Assembly (NCBI GenBank): GCA_902613795.1
Contig: CACMIP010000001.1
Location: 354,087-418,086, forward strand
Source: an uncultured OCS116 cluster bacterium
GTDB taxonomy: Bacteria; Pseudomonadota; Alphaproteobacteria; Rhizobiales; TMED25
DNA length: 64,000 nucleotides
Direction of reading: 5' to 3'
Shown here: piece after piece, positions 52,959 through 64,000 of the stretch
Layout: each line of letters opens with the position of its first letter
How positions within the stretch are numbered: the stretch's first letter is position 1
Translations under genes and position numbers: made by a program
Notes under the pieces: model-generated
Database searches by the model: none
What the model was told of the DNA's origin: nothing
Seen by the model: the letters and a program-made list of their open reading frames with translations, nothing else

Positions 52959-54260
52959 TTGATTAGATATATAAAGAAACGTTCAGAAACGAATAATGTA
53001 AGTGAAGATAAATTATCAATTGAAGAAACAGTCAGATCAATCTTAAGCGATATTAGAGAAAGAGGCGATGCCGCACTGAGGCATTACTCAGGACATTTTG
53101 ATAACTGGAGCCCAGCAAACTTTCGACTATCTGAAGATGAAATTGATGCGGCGATATCAAAATTAAATCAATCTGAGATTGAAGACATTAAATTTGCACA
53201 AAACCAAATCCGGCACTTCGCACAAAAGCAACTGGAGACAATGAATGAACTGGAGGTTGAAACACTTCCAGGAGTATTTCTTGGCCACAAGCATATACCA
53301 ATCGAAAATGTTGGGTGCTATGTGCCAGGGGGGCGATATCCAATGGTCGCTTCAGCACATATGAGTGTTCTTACAGCGAAGGTGGCTGGAGCAAAAAGAG
53401 TAATTGCGTGCGCCCCACCTTACAATGGAGGAGCGCATCCAGCGACAATAGCAGCAATGCATTTTGCAGGTGCGGATGAAATTTACCTTATTGGTGGGGT
53501 TCAAGCAATTGGTGCAATGGGTATCGGTACTGAAAAAATTGAACCTGTGAATATGATTGTTGGCCCTGGTAACTCTTATGTTGCAGAGGCAAAAAAACAA
53601 ATGTTTGGGGAAATTGGAATTGACCTAATTGCTGGACCAACGGAAACATTAGTTATTGCCGATGACACATCAGATGGAGAAATCTGTGCTACAGATTTAC
53701 TGGGTCAAGCGGAGCATGGACCAACATCACCCGCCATCTTAATTACCGACTCAGAAAAATTAGCCGAAGATACACTAAGTGAAATTGATAGACTTCTCGA
53801 TATACTTCCAACAGCTAACATAACAAAAGGCTCTTGGGAAAACTTTGGTGAGATTATACTTTGTGAAGATCAAGAAGATATGCTCATTGAAGCAAATAAA
53901 TTAGCTTATGAACATGTTCAGGTGATGACAAAAGATCCATCATACTTTTTAAAAAATCTCAAAAATTTTGGTTCGCTATTTTTAGGGCAAGAAACTAATG
54001 TTGCCTATGGCGACAAAGTTATTGGAACAAATCACACACTTCCTACCAAAGAGGCAAGCAAGTATACAGGTGGACTGTGGGTTGGTAAATTCTTAAAAAC
54101 CTGTACCTATCAAAGAGTTGAGAATAAAGATACATCCGCGCAAATTGGTGAGGTATGCTCCAGATTGTGCATGCTAGAAGGATTTGCTGGGCATGCGGAG
54201 CAAGCTAATATTCGCGTCAGAAGATATACAGGTAAGAACGTACCCTATCCTGAAAAATAA
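52959..54260 (+). CDS. Histidinol dehydrogenase family enzyme, probably a catabolic paralogue
   Basis: [65 protein letters not shown] start. Confidence 0.93.
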   Translation: MIRYIKKRSETNNVSEDKLSIEETVRSILSDIRERGDAALRHYSGHFDNWSPANFRLSEDEIDAAISKLNQSEIEDIKFAQNQIRHFAQKQLETMNELEVETLPGVFLGHKHIPIENVGCYVPGGRYPMVASAHMSVLTAKVAGAKRVIACAPPYNGGAHPATIAAMHFAGADEIYLIGGVQAIGAMGIGTEKIEPVNMIVGPGNSYVAEAKKQMFGEIGIDLIAGPTETLVIADDTSDGEICATDLLGQAEHGPTSPAILITDSEKLAEDTLSEIDRLLDILPTANITKGSWENFGEIILCEDQEDMLIEANKLAYEHVQVMTKDPSYFLKNLKNFGSLFLGQETNVAYGDKVIGTNHTLPTKEASKYTGGLWVGKFLKTCTYQRVENKDTSAQIGEVCSRLCMLEGFAGHAEQANIRVRRYTGKNVPYPEK

Positions 54261-54262
54261 AA

Positions 54263-55045
54263 CTATCCAGCTAATTTATGATACGGCGCTTGAAGTCCTT
54301 CAATGACTTTTGGCATTGTTTTATCAATGTCCAAGATTGGCAGACCGTGAGTGGGTGCAATATATTTTATATCTAGTTCATCCACTAGCTCTTTTAACTT
54401 CTTTGTGTAGATCTCCATATCAACAAAGTTAGTCCAAAATAGTGCTAGTTCTGCAAATACCGCTGAAACGTCAAACAAATCAAGTGTGTCAGCTTCTTCA
54501 GCAATCATTCCGCAGTGACCATCCCAATGATAGTGACTGTAAGCAAAGCCATCACCAGGAAATAACAAGTTGTAAGGTGTAATGTATCCCCACAATGAAG
54601 TCCTCATATCCCTAACAACCGGTTCAGCTGCAATAAAATTCATACCGCCACCCAAGTCGATAGAGTCACCAACTTCCATAGCTTTAAAATTAGCGCTATA
54701 ATTAGGAAATGCCATGTGGTAATCATTCACATCACCATGAATTTCAATATCCGGGTAAATGTTTAGGAACCTACCTACACCTCCAGCATGAGGTGTCTCT
54801 TGGTGTGTAATAAATATATATTTTAGTGGGACCTTTTTATTTTCTAAAATTCCAACAATTTGATCATGTAATTCATTGAAATCCTTTGGGTGCCCTGTTT
54901 CAACAAGTAAAGCTGCCTCTTCCCCAATAACTAGATATGACGAGTTATAGGAATGATATATCTTTCCTTGGTATCTCTGCTCAAGGCAATCTCCAAGCCA
55001 ATATACATTTTTTAGTATTTCACGTGGTAGCTTACTTTTAGACAT
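54263..55045 (-). CDS. MBL-fold protein with atypical HxExPH motif (diiron/ODP-like)
   Basis: FITHQETPHAGG in place of THxHxDHxGG; LFPGDGFAYSHYHWDGH; APTHGLP. Confidence 0.8.
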   Translation of the reverse strand: MSKSKLPREILKNVYWLGDCLEQRYQGKIYHSYNSSYLVIGEEAALLVETGHPKDFNELHDQIVGILENKKVPLKYIFITHQETPHAGGVGRFLNIYPDIEIHGDVNDYHMAFPNYSANFKAMEVGDSIDLGGGMNFIAAEPVVRDMRTSLWGYITPYNLLFPGDGFAYSHYHWDGHCGMIAEEADTLDLFDVSAVFAELALFWTNFVDMEIYTKKLKELVDELDIKYIAPTHGLPILDIDKTMPKVIEGLQAPYHKLAG

Positions 55046-55047
55046 AT

Positions 55048-55911
55048 TTACCTCATTTGGTTTCTTGCCACATAATGTGCTTTTGTTTTTGATATGTCAA
55101 GCTCATCCAGAATATTATCAAGTAATTCAAACTGCTTTTGAACTAATTTTTTTCCTTTAAATATTTTACCGTATCCTGGGGCCAGTGTCTCGATATCGTA
55201 GGAGTCATATACTTTCTTTATGTTATCTCGCAAAAGCCTTGTTTTTGCACCTTCAAGCCACCAGTAACGAGTGTTCAATAGAAAAGACTTTATGTAGCTA
55301 ATAGAGAACTCCTCTTCGGGATTTGTTATTATCCAATCCTCAGTATTTTTTTCTGCAATTCCATAATTGAACATATCAGATGAAAATAAAATTTTTGTTT
55401 TTTCATCATATATCCAAGAAGTATTTATAAGCCTCAGGGGTGCACTTATTACCTGTATATTTCTACCTGTATTTTCACCAACCATACAGTCAACCGTGCC
55501 TCGGAGTATATTTGTAGGTATCTCTTTAAGGCTCCAGTCTCTCTCTTTGTCTGTAAAATCAAACCAGTCGGGACCTTCCGGATGTGGCGAGTAAAATGCC
55601 ACGACATTAAAATTGTACGTAATCGCTTTTACATTTCCAACTGACATAAATTCATTAATTCTCAGTGGTATTATTGATAATGGCGTATCCGGATCGAGAA
55701 TAGATTTTAATTGATGTAATATTTTTTCTTGATGAAAGAGGTAACCGGTATCAAATAAAAAAGCCCCACTATCCTCTTTTATGAGATAACAATTTAGCGG
55801 AACAAAACCTTTTTCATTTTGAGGATAGGCACTCAATCGACCGTCAAGTTTAACAATATTTTGTATTGAAAAAGCTTTATTAGGTGATAGTTCTATTATA
55901 TTATCTTCCAA
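55048..55911 (-). CDS. Divergent MBL-fold protein with degraded metal motif
   Basis: FDTGYLFH, PLRINEFMSVGN in place of the His motif, FSSDMFNYG, LAPGYGK in place of xxHG. Confidence 0.65.
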   Translation of the reverse strand: MEDNIIELSPNKAFSIQNIVKLDGRLSAYPQNEKGFVPLNCYLIKEDSGAFLFDTGYLFHQEKILHQLKSILDPDTPLSIIPLRINEFMSVGNVKAITYNFNVVAFYSPHPEGPDWFDFTDKERDWSLKEIPTNILRGTVDCMVGENTGRNIQVISAPLRLINTSWIYDEKTKILFSSDMFNYGIAEKNTEDWIITNPEEEFSISYIKSFLLNTRYWWLEGAKTRLLRDNIKKVYDSYDIETLAPGYGKIFKGKKLVQKQFELLDNILDELDISKTKAHYVARNQMR

Positions 55912-55993
55912 GTTAGCCCCCTATTATAGATACGTATTAGTAACACCATTTAAATAAAATTTTAAGTTAAAAATTGCTTCTGCTTGAAGGCTC

Positions 55994-56875
55994 ATGAATA
56001 AACTGGAAAATCAAAGCTACGCTGAAAAAAATAAAGGCCCGATATTTGCTGTATTGTCTTCCTTATGCTATGGATTAAATAATCCTCTCGCAGCGCTCGC
56101 AGCTCAAAATGGTATCTCAACAACTTTTTCGGTGCTATCACGCGCAACATTTATGTTCATAATATCTCTGACTCTTGCAGTGATGGGTAAATTGGATTTT
56201 AGGATCCCAAAAGAAGTGAGGGTATACGTTGTAATAATGGCAATCACGACAGCACTGATTAACTTATGTTATGTTGGCTCGATAAATTTTATTTCAGTGT
56301 CTCTTGCAGCAATAATATTCTTCACGTTCCCGATACAAATATTACTGGTAAGTATAATTAGAGGTAGCCAAAATATTAGGATGAGCGACGTCATTATTTT
56401 TACGGTTGTATTTATCGGTTTAATCTTTGTTATTGTACCTGATTTTAATAACATAGATCCGCTTGGCGTCCTATTAGCAGGATTATCGAGTATAAGTGCA
56501 ACTTTTTTGTACTTCTCAGCAGGTGTTGCCTCAAGAAAATTAAGTCCGATCATTCTAGGTTTTTGGGTGCATCTATTTGTGTTACCAGTTCTAGCCTTAT
56601 CTTTTTTGATACTTTCACCTAGTATAGTACCAAATGAATTATCATCATATTTACCTGTCTTGATAATGTCACTTTGCTATGTTGGCGCTTACTATTTTCA
56701 AATGTTATCATTAAAATTTACATCTGTTCTGATTTCAGGACTTTTTTTCAATACTGAGCCATTGCTTACAGCGGTAGCAGCAGCGTTAATACTAGATGAA
56801 CGATTACTATTTTCTCAATATGTAGGAGGCATATTAATTTTTGTGTCATTAGTAATTGTTAGCATTCGTAAATAA
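55994..56875 (+). CDS. EamA/DMT-family transporter
   Basis: Ten TM segments; two EamA halves; FFNTEPLLTAVAAALILDERL. Confidence 0.9.
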   Translation: MNKLENQSYAEKNKGPIFAVLSSLCYGLNNPLAALAAQNGISTTFSVLSRATFMFIISLTLAVMGKLDFRIPKEVRVYVVIMAITTALINLCYVGSINFISVSLAAIIFFTFPIQILLVSIIRGSQNIRMSDVIIFTVVFIGLIFVIVPDFNNIDPLGVLLAGLSSISATFLYFSAGVASRKLSPIILGFWVHLFVLPVLALSFLILSPSIVPNELSSYLPVLIMSLCYVGAYYFQMLSLKFTSVLISGLFFNTEPLLTAVAAALILDERLLFSQYVGGILIFVSLVIVSIRK

Positions 56876-56877
56876 CA

Positions 56878-57105
56878 TTACAAAACCTGAATCTCACAAA
56901 ATATGGACTCCTCAGTGTCTTTTATATAGATTAGTTTACAATTTGACTCACGGCAAAACGTTGGTAGATCAATTTTAATCATTGGATCCGTAGCGATAAT
57001 TTTGAGTTTTTCACCTTTTTTTAGGGTCTTAATTACCTTTTTTATTTTCAGGACCGGTATTGGACAATTATACCCAGAGACGTCTATATTATGTGTATTA
57101 TTCAT
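56878..57105 (-). CDS. TusA-like sulfurtransferase
   Basis: IDVSGYNCPIPVLKIKKVIKTLKKGEKLKIIATDP. Confidence 0.88.
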   Translation of the reverse strand: MNNTHNIDVSGYNCPIPVLKIKKVIKTLKKGEKLKIIATDPMIKIDLPTFCRESNCKLIYIKDTEESIFCEIQVL

Positions 57106-57319
57106 TATACCAAACATTCGTTCGAATATTAACGTAAGCTTCAATAGGGCTAAATATTAACATAAATTTTTTTCTAATCAATACGAATAAAGCTATACTT
57201 GTATTAAATTAATCAAAATAAATATTTGTATATTTGAGAAATTCAGATATTTATTCTATAGGGTGTGGTTAAATTCAGTTTGAAGTATTGAGAATATAAA
57301 TCACAAAGAGTTTTACTGA

Positions 57320-57820
57320 ATGCAAGAATTAGAAATCAGCGATATTGGAATGTTCATACTTCGGATTGCAATCGCATACATTTATCTTCATGGTTTTTAC
57401 ATGATCGGATCAACGAAGATGCGAAGGGCAATTGGGCGCCAGAGAACTAGTATATTATTTCGTGGACTTGAGAATACAAATTATTTCAATTTTATAACCT
57501 ATTTTGCGCATTACTCTGCTTTATTTATGATGGGAACGGGAAGTGTATTGATTTTGACAGGCTTTTCGGTGAAATTGGGAGCTCTACTGCTTATACTTTT
57601 TACAATCCCTGCGATCATAGTACACAAACGGGAGTCCGTAAAATCACATATACTAGCTGATAAAATTAAGGAGTACAGTAACACTAAAACGCATGATGAC
57701 ATTACATTATTGGCCAATTTTAGTCATGCTGGACATCGCTCTTCAGGAAATAAGAATTATATGCTTTTGGCTGTAAACATCTATCTCTTTCTAATGGATA
57801 ATTCAGTGACGCTCTTCTAA
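57320..57820 (+). CDS. DoxX-like membrane protein
   Basis: Four TM; LRIAIAYIYLHGFYMIGS...GTGSVLILTGFSVKLGALLLILFTIPAIIVHK. Confidence 0.6.
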   Translation: MQELEISDIGMFILRIAIAYIYLHGFYMIGSTKMRRAIGRQRTSILFRGLENTNYFNFITYFAHYSALFMMGTGSVLILTGFSVKLGALLLILFTIPAIIVHKRESVKSHILADKIKEYSNTKTHDDITLLANFSHAGHRSSGNKNYMLLAVNIYLFLMDNSVTLF

Positions 57821-57835
57821 AAAGATAGAAGTTTC

Positions 57836-59497
57836 TTATCCGATATTTTTACCAATTTCTAGTGCAGGACCGAGAACATTTGGTTCAATAATAAGCTCAA
57901 TTAGAGTTGCGCTTTGACTAACTTTGGCTTTTTCAAATACATCTCCAAATTCAGCGGTATCCGTTACTCTATAAGCATCAATCCCATAGGCATTTGCGAG
58001 GGCAATAAAATCAGGATTTAATATGTCTGTCCCTATGGTCCTTTTTGGAAAATTTCGCTCTTGATGCATTCTAATTGTGCCCAATTTTTTATTGTTTATA
58101 ATAATAAATATTGGATTCAATTTATTCTCAACCGCATTAATAATTTCCTGTCCCAGCATCATAAAACATCCATCACCATTAAAACTCACAACTGTCTTTT
58201 TTGGATAAACTAACTTGGCAGCTATAGCTGCAGGAACGGCATAACCCATTGATCCACCTGTTGTAACAATTTGTGAACCAAGATCACGATATTGATAATA
58301 TCTGTGAACCCATTGTGAATTGTTTCCTGAGCCAACAATAACAATATCCTCATCGCCTAATGTTTTGTTCAGATATGCCATCACTTCGGATAGATTGAGA
58401 CTTCCACTCATTGGCGTTGGTTTAATAAATTCCAAATATTCTTTCCTTGCTGATCTGCACCATTCCTTCCATGGTGGATTTTCAATCTTTGGATAAGATG
58501 ACAAAGCAGAAGCGAATTCTTGCATACCGCTTGGAATACCGATATCAGGGTAATAAACAGAACCAATTTCATTTATACCGGGATGTACATGGACCAGATA
58601 TTGATCGGGTTCAGGTACTTTTAGTGTTGAATATCCCTGTGTCGTTACTTCACCAAGACGCGCTCCTAAAGCTAGGATGAGGTCGCTTTCTTGGATTCGT
58701 TTTTTTGTCTCTATGGGAATTGCATAACTAGAATGCCCAATATAATTCTCATTCCTATTGTCAAATCTGTCCTGGGCTCTGTATGAAGTAAGTACCGGTA
58801 TTGAGTTATCATCAACAAATTGTGTAATTTTTTTTACAGCATCTTTTGTCCAAGTATTTCCACCAGCAATTATAATAGGTCTTTTTGCCTTTTTGAGCTT
58901 TTCATAAAAACTATCCATTGCAGTCTTTGATGGGCTTGATTGAAGTATATCGGGTGCAGGTGTTGTTCTTGATGTGGTTTCATCTATTAACATGTCTTCT
59001 GGAAGTGAGAGAACAACTGGCCCCGGTCTTCCTGATTGTGAAATATAAAATGCTTTGTTTATAAATTCTGGAATCCTATCGGCGTTATTAATCTCAGCAA
59101 CGTACTTTGCCATTGGTTTAAACATTTCTTTATAATCAATTTCTTGCTGAGCTTCTCGTTCTCGCTCATTTCTCGATACTTGACCGATGAGCAGTATAAC
59201 CGGAGTTGAGTCCTGATAAGCGGTGTGTATTCCGTTTGATGCGTTTGTTGCACCAGGACCCCTTGATACAATGCAAATTCCAGGCTTGTTTGTCAACTTA
59301 GCATATGCATCAGCCATATTTGCTGCGCCGGACTCATGTCGGGTTGTTATTAATTTTATTTTCTCTTTGTGATTATAAAGGCCATCCATTAATCCGAGAT
59401 AACTCTCACCTGGAACACAAAATATTGTATCAACCCCGTTAGCAGATAATTGGTCTGCTAGTAAATGACCACCAATTTTTTTATTATTTTTTGTCAT
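57836..59497 (-). CDS. Thiamine pyrophosphate-binding protein (acetolactate synthase large-subunit-like)
   Basis: DTIFCVPGESYLGLMDGL, TRHESGAANMADAYAKLT, GPGATNASNGIHTAYQDSTPVILLIGQV. Confidence 0.92.
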   Translation of the reverse strand: MTKNNKKIGGHLLADQLSANGVDTIFCVPGESYLGLMDGLYNHKEKIKLITTRHESGAANMADAYAKLTNKPGICIVSRGPGATNASNGIHTAYQDSTPVILLIGQVSRNEREREAQQEIDYKEMFKPMAKYVAEINNADRIPEFINKAFYISQSGRPGPVVLSLPEDMLIDETTSRTTPAPDILQSSPSKTAMDSFYEKLKKAKRPIIIAGGNTWTKDAVKKITQFVDDNSIPVLTSYRAQDRFDNRNENYIGHSSYAIPIETKKRIQESDLILALGARLGEVTTQGYSTLKVPEPDQYLVHVHPGINEIGSVYYPDIGIPSGMQEFASALSSYPKIENPPWKEWCRSARKEYLEFIKPTPMSGSLNLSEVMAYLNKTLGDEDIVIVGSGNNSQWVHRYYQYRDLGSQIVTTGGSMGYAVPAAIAAKLVYPKKTVVSFNGDGCFMMLGQEIINAVENKLNPIFIIINNKKLGTIRMHQERNFPKRTIGTDILNPDFIALANAYGIDAYRVTDTAEFGDVFEKAKVSQSATLIELIIEPNVLGPALEIGKNIG

Positions 59498-59507
59498 AGA
59501 ACTTATA

Positions 59508-60290
59508 TTATACGCTTCTAATTAAACCGCCGTCTACTCTTATGTTACTGCCGTTTATATAACTTGCTTTCTCACTAGCTAAAAAACATAAAACACTACC
59601 AAATTCCTCTGGTGTTCCGTATCTTCTGGCAGGTATTTCATTTGATGAAATTAAAATTGCCTCATCATATGAAATTCCGAGTGACTTTGCTCTTTGCGTG
59701 TTTACCTCTAATGTCCGATCTGTGGTTATGCGCCCTGGCATCACTGTATTTACTGTTATGCCATGCATCGCTATTTGGTTTGAGAGTGTTTTCATAAATC
59801 CTGTCACAGCTGGTCTTAGCGTATTGGACACTGTTAAATTATCAATTGGCTGGACCACACCCGATGATGTTATCGTAATAACTCTTCCCCATTTTTTTTC
59901 AATCATGCTTGATGTAAGGCTATTTGTTATTTTTATGGTATTTAAAAGTAATGATTTAACGAAGAGATCTAACGTATGACTATCTGTATCAATTGGATTT
60001 GATGGCGGTGGGCCACCAGTGTTGTTAATTAATATGTCATATTTTCTATCACTAATACCCGCCAGAAGGGAGCTGACGTCATGATCTTTCGTTAAATCTG
60101 CTACAAAATAATCTGAGATTACCTTATGTGCTTGTAAAATTTCTTTATTTACGGTTTTGAGTTTTTCTAAGTCCCTTGCAATCAATGTAGTATTGCACCC
60201 CTCAGATGCTAGAGAATGAGCCGCAGCCCTCCCTAGACCGGATGAAGCACCAAAAATAATTGCATTCTTTGCTTTTAATCCAAGATCCAT
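59508..60290 (-). CDS. Short-chain dehydrogenase/reductase (start internal to ORF-track ORF)
   Basis: NAIIFGASSGLGRAAAHSLASEG, INNTGGPPP; the ORF-track start lies inside the tRNA gene. Confidence 0.92.
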   Translation of the reverse strand: MDLGLKAKNAIIFGASSGLGRAAAHSLASEGCNTTLIARDLEKLKTVNKEILQAHKVISDYFVADLTKDHDVSSLLAGISDRKYDILINNTGGPPPSNPIDTDSHTLDLFVKSLLLNTIKITNSLTSSMIEKKWGRVITITSSGVVQPIDNLTVSNTLRPAVTGFMKTLSNQIAMHGITVNTVMPGRITTDRTLEVNTQRAKSLGISYDEAILISSNEIPARRYGTPEEFGSVLCFLASEKASYINGSNIRVDGGLIRSV

Positions 60291-60305
60291 AGTTATCCTA
60301 TTTAG

Positions 60306-60390
60306 TGGTGCCCCTGGCCGGACTCGAACCAGCACGCCCGAAAGCAACAGATTTTGAATCTGTCGTGTCTACCAATTTCACCACAGGGGC
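60306..60390 (-). tRNA. tRNA-Leu (CAA)
   Basis: Minus strand GCCCCTGTGGTGAAATTGGTAGACACGACAGATTCAAAATCTGTTGCTTTCGGGCGTGCTGGTTCGAGTCCGGCCAGGGGCACCA; loop TTCAAAA gives CAA; long variable arm. Confidence 0.97.
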
Positions 60391-60412
60391 AATTTGAGTC
60401 CTTAGAGCTAAA

Positions 60413-61983
<1,571 letters not shown>

Positions 61984-62031
61984 TATATTTCTCCCAAATT
62001 ACATATAGTTGCTGAAGATTATGCATAATTC

Positions 62032-62682
62032 TTGATTGATAATCAACGAGATTTATCTCATTATGTAATAAGTCCACTGAGAACATTTGTAAGATTGAGA
62101 ATATTATTGCTTGATTGGAAAAAAAATATAGAAAAATACACCAATGAGAAGTTAGTAACATTCTATATATCCCTCTTCTCAATTACCGAGAGTGTGGTAA
62201 ACCCTGTGCCGGTTGAGGTAATTTTGATACCATCAGTTATCAAGTTTCGAAAAAAATTTATAAAATTCGCACTCATCGCATCGATAATGTCTACAATTGG
62301 TGCGTTAATTGGATATCTTCTAGGTTTTTATCTAGAGGAATATATGATCCGTAATTTTATTGATTTATCAGATTTTGGTGAGTTGTATGGAAGCTATGGG
62401 CCATTGATAATACTTATTGGAGCCGTTACACCATTCCCATTCAAACTTGTTACAATAGCCAGTGGCATTTTCAAAATTAATGTTTTTTATCTCATCATCT
62501 ACAGCTTTATTGGAAGATATTTTAGATATCAGATTGTGACCGCTATGACTTACATTATTGGTCCAAAAATGATTGATATTTATGATAAGATTGATAAGAG
62601 TAAGAAAGTGATGATTAGATCATTGATAATTCTAACTTTAATTGCAATATTAATAATACTCTATATCTATGATAGGTTTTAA
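62032..62682 (+). CDS. YqaA-like VTT-domain membrane protein (true start uncertain)
   Basis: TESVVNPVPVEVILIPSVI, ALIGYLLGFYLEEYMI, VTPFPFKLVTIASGIFKIN. Confidence 0.82.
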   Translation: MIDNQRDLSHYVISPLRTFVRLRILLLDWKKNIEKYTNEKLVTFYISLFSITESVVNPVPVEVILIPSVIKFRKKFIKFALIASIMSTIGALIGYLLGFYLEEYMIRNFIDLSDFGELYGSYGPLIILIGAVTPFPFKLVTIASGIFKINVFYLIIYSFIGRYFRYQIVTAMTYIIGPKMIDIYDKIDKSKKVMIRSLIILTLIAILIILYIYDRF

Positions 62683-62684
62683 GT

Positions 62685-63206
62685 ATGAATTTTAGAATAT
62701 CTATCCCGTTAATTATTGCAATTTATGCAGCCTGTGTTATTGCATCGGCTTATTTCATTGAGTATGTTCTAGGATACAAACCCTGCGAGTTATGTATTAT
62801 CCAGAGATATCCATATTACTTCATTATTTTATCCAGTATTACAGTATTTGCTCTCAAATCTAGAATAATCCCAATCAACTTATCACATTTTTTGTTCAAA
62901 AGAATCTCAACGGCAGCCTATGTTGTTATTATACTAGCCTCCATCATAGGATTTTCTTTTGCAACTTATCATTTTGGTATTGAAAATAATTATTGGCAAA
63001 ATTTTTCAGGATGCTCTGACAGACTATCTGGTATTAATCTAAACGCGACAAATCTACTTGAAGATATAAACAAGATTGAGCCAAATTGTTCAGACCCTCT
63101 GAAGTTTTTTGGGCTATCCCTATCCGGCTACAATATAATTTCAAATACACTGATAGCTGTCTTAGTCATCTATGATCTAATAAATAAAAAGAAAAATTAT
63201 ATCTAA
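62685..63206 (+). CDS. dsbB: Disulfide bond formation protein B
   Basis: YKPCELCIIQRYPYY CxxC motif, four TM, second Cys pair. Confidence 0.88.
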   Translation: MNFRISIPLIIAIYAACVIASAYFIEYVLGYKPCELCIIQRYPYYFIILSSITVFALKSRIIPINLSHFLFKRISTAAYVVIILASIIGFSFATYHFGIENNYWQNFSGCSDRLSGINLNATNLLEDINKIEPNCSDPLKFFGLSLSGYNIISNTLIAVLVIYDLINKKKNYI

Positions 63207-63213
63207 GCGCTGA

Positions 63214-63819
63214 CTATAAATTCTCTAAAAATATAATAAGATCATCTAGTTCATCTTGGCTAATACTATGTCCCAGGTTGGGATAGGATTTTGCTTGGTA
63301 CTCTATGCCGTGATGATCTAATTGCTGTTTTGTTTTATTATAAAAATCGATTGGTAAAACGTCATCCTCTTCACCATGCATCACAAGAATATTGGGTTGC
63401 ATTTCACCTATGGGATTAATATCATCTACGAGCAATCCAGAAAGACAAATTGTGGCCAAAGGTTTATCTTTTGTTGTTAAGCTTGTTGATAGCGCGACCA
63501 TTCCACCTTGACTGAACCCACAGAGTATAACATCTGATATTTTGATATGGCGATTTTGGGTCTCTTGTAAGATTATATCTGAGAAAACCTTTGCTGAAAC
63601 TTTCTCAACCTCCGCGTTGTAAGAATAGTCGCGATCCGGGGATAGTTTAAACCACTGAAAACCGTATGGATTAGAGTCACAAATCTCAAATGCATCTGGT
63701 GCAAAATAGTCTAATTCAAATTTTGTTACTGCCTTTTTTATATAATCTCCAATTGGCATTAAATCCATACCATTAGCACCATAACCATGCAATAGGATAA
63801 GTAGTTTTTTATCTTTCAT
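63214..63819 (-). CDS. Alpha/beta hydrolase (carboxylesterase/phospholipase family)
   Basis: LLILLHGYGANGMDLMPIG, LCGFSQGGMVAL, VMHGEEDDVLPI, LGHSISQDEL. Confidence 0.92.
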   Translation of the reverse strand: MKDKKLLILLHGYGANGMDLMPIGDYIKKAVTKFELDYFAPDAFEICDSNPYGFQWFKLSPDRDYSYNAEVEKVSAKVFSDIILQETQNRHIKISDVILCGFSQGGMVALSTSLTTKDKPLATICLSGLLVDDINPIGEMQPNILVMHGEEDDVLPIDFYNKTKQQLDHHGIEYQAKSYPNLGHSISQDELDDLIIFLENL

Positions 63820-64000
63820 AATAATTAACCCCTGCCAAAAAATAATGTTGTGTTACTGCAATCTTACAATAGGTTATGTGAATTCAAAAAATATTTTTCA
63901 ATTCAATGTTGGATAAACTTTGAAATTACTGAACTCAGTCATTAAATAAGATACTATAAATAGTGGTATCATAATGTCTGGTCTATTGAATATAATAATA

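Noticed and set aside
52959-54260. Histidine-biosynthesis hisD
   Set aside because: No other his biosynthetic gene is adjacent and the context is catabolic; the family call is kept without the gene symbol.
59508-60347. ORF-track start of the SDR at 60347
   Set aside because: The extra N-terminal residues MLSGVLVRVRPGAPLNRIT come from translating the tRNA-Leu gene; the real start is about 60290.
61984-62100. Sigma-54 promoter for amtB-glnK
   Set aside because: I looked for the -24/-12 pattern on the minus strand upstream of amtB and did not find it.
63974-64000. Possible gene start (MSGLLNIII...) running off the right edge
   Set aside because: Only 27 nt are visible, which is too little to support a CDS.

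Overview
AT-rich 64 kb window, almost fully coding, most likely from a streamlined marine alphaproteobacterium. Family-level support is alpha-typical content: DUF2093, BamF/DUF3035, TIGR01459 HAD, hisS-hisZ-hisG, and a tRNA-His without G-1 and with A73. No phage, transposon, integrase or CRISPR array was seen. The left half (1-32 kb) is mostly housekeeping: gshA (partial), rsmE, ubiA, waaA, lpxK, xseA, purD, tadA, rluB, rsmD, bamF, lspA, ileS, ribF, groES-groEL with a CIRCE operator, hisS-hisZ-hisG, lrp, moaA, scoAB, an Fe(III) ABC permease and binding protein, tRNA-His and ispH. It ends in a carotenoid/retinal operon (crtI-crtB-crtY-blh-ispH) that implies a rhodopsin encoded elsewhere. The more unusual content is at 33-41 kb and 42-60 kb. 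The first region has a five-repeat beta-propeller fused to an autotransporter-like barrel, small membrane proteins, a possible structured RNA, and a circularly permuted ATP-grasp/alpha-E/transglutaminase operon behind a near-perfect sigma-54 promoter. The second is a catabolic island with several amide/cyclic-amide hydrolase families, TPP enzymes, a CoA-transferase, dehydrogenases, a 2OG-Fe(II) oxygenase and two adjacent MBL-fold proteins with altered metal motifs. The right end has tRNA-Leu, amtB-glnK, a VTT protein, dsbB and a hydrolase. All assignments come from reading translations and motifs; no database search was run.
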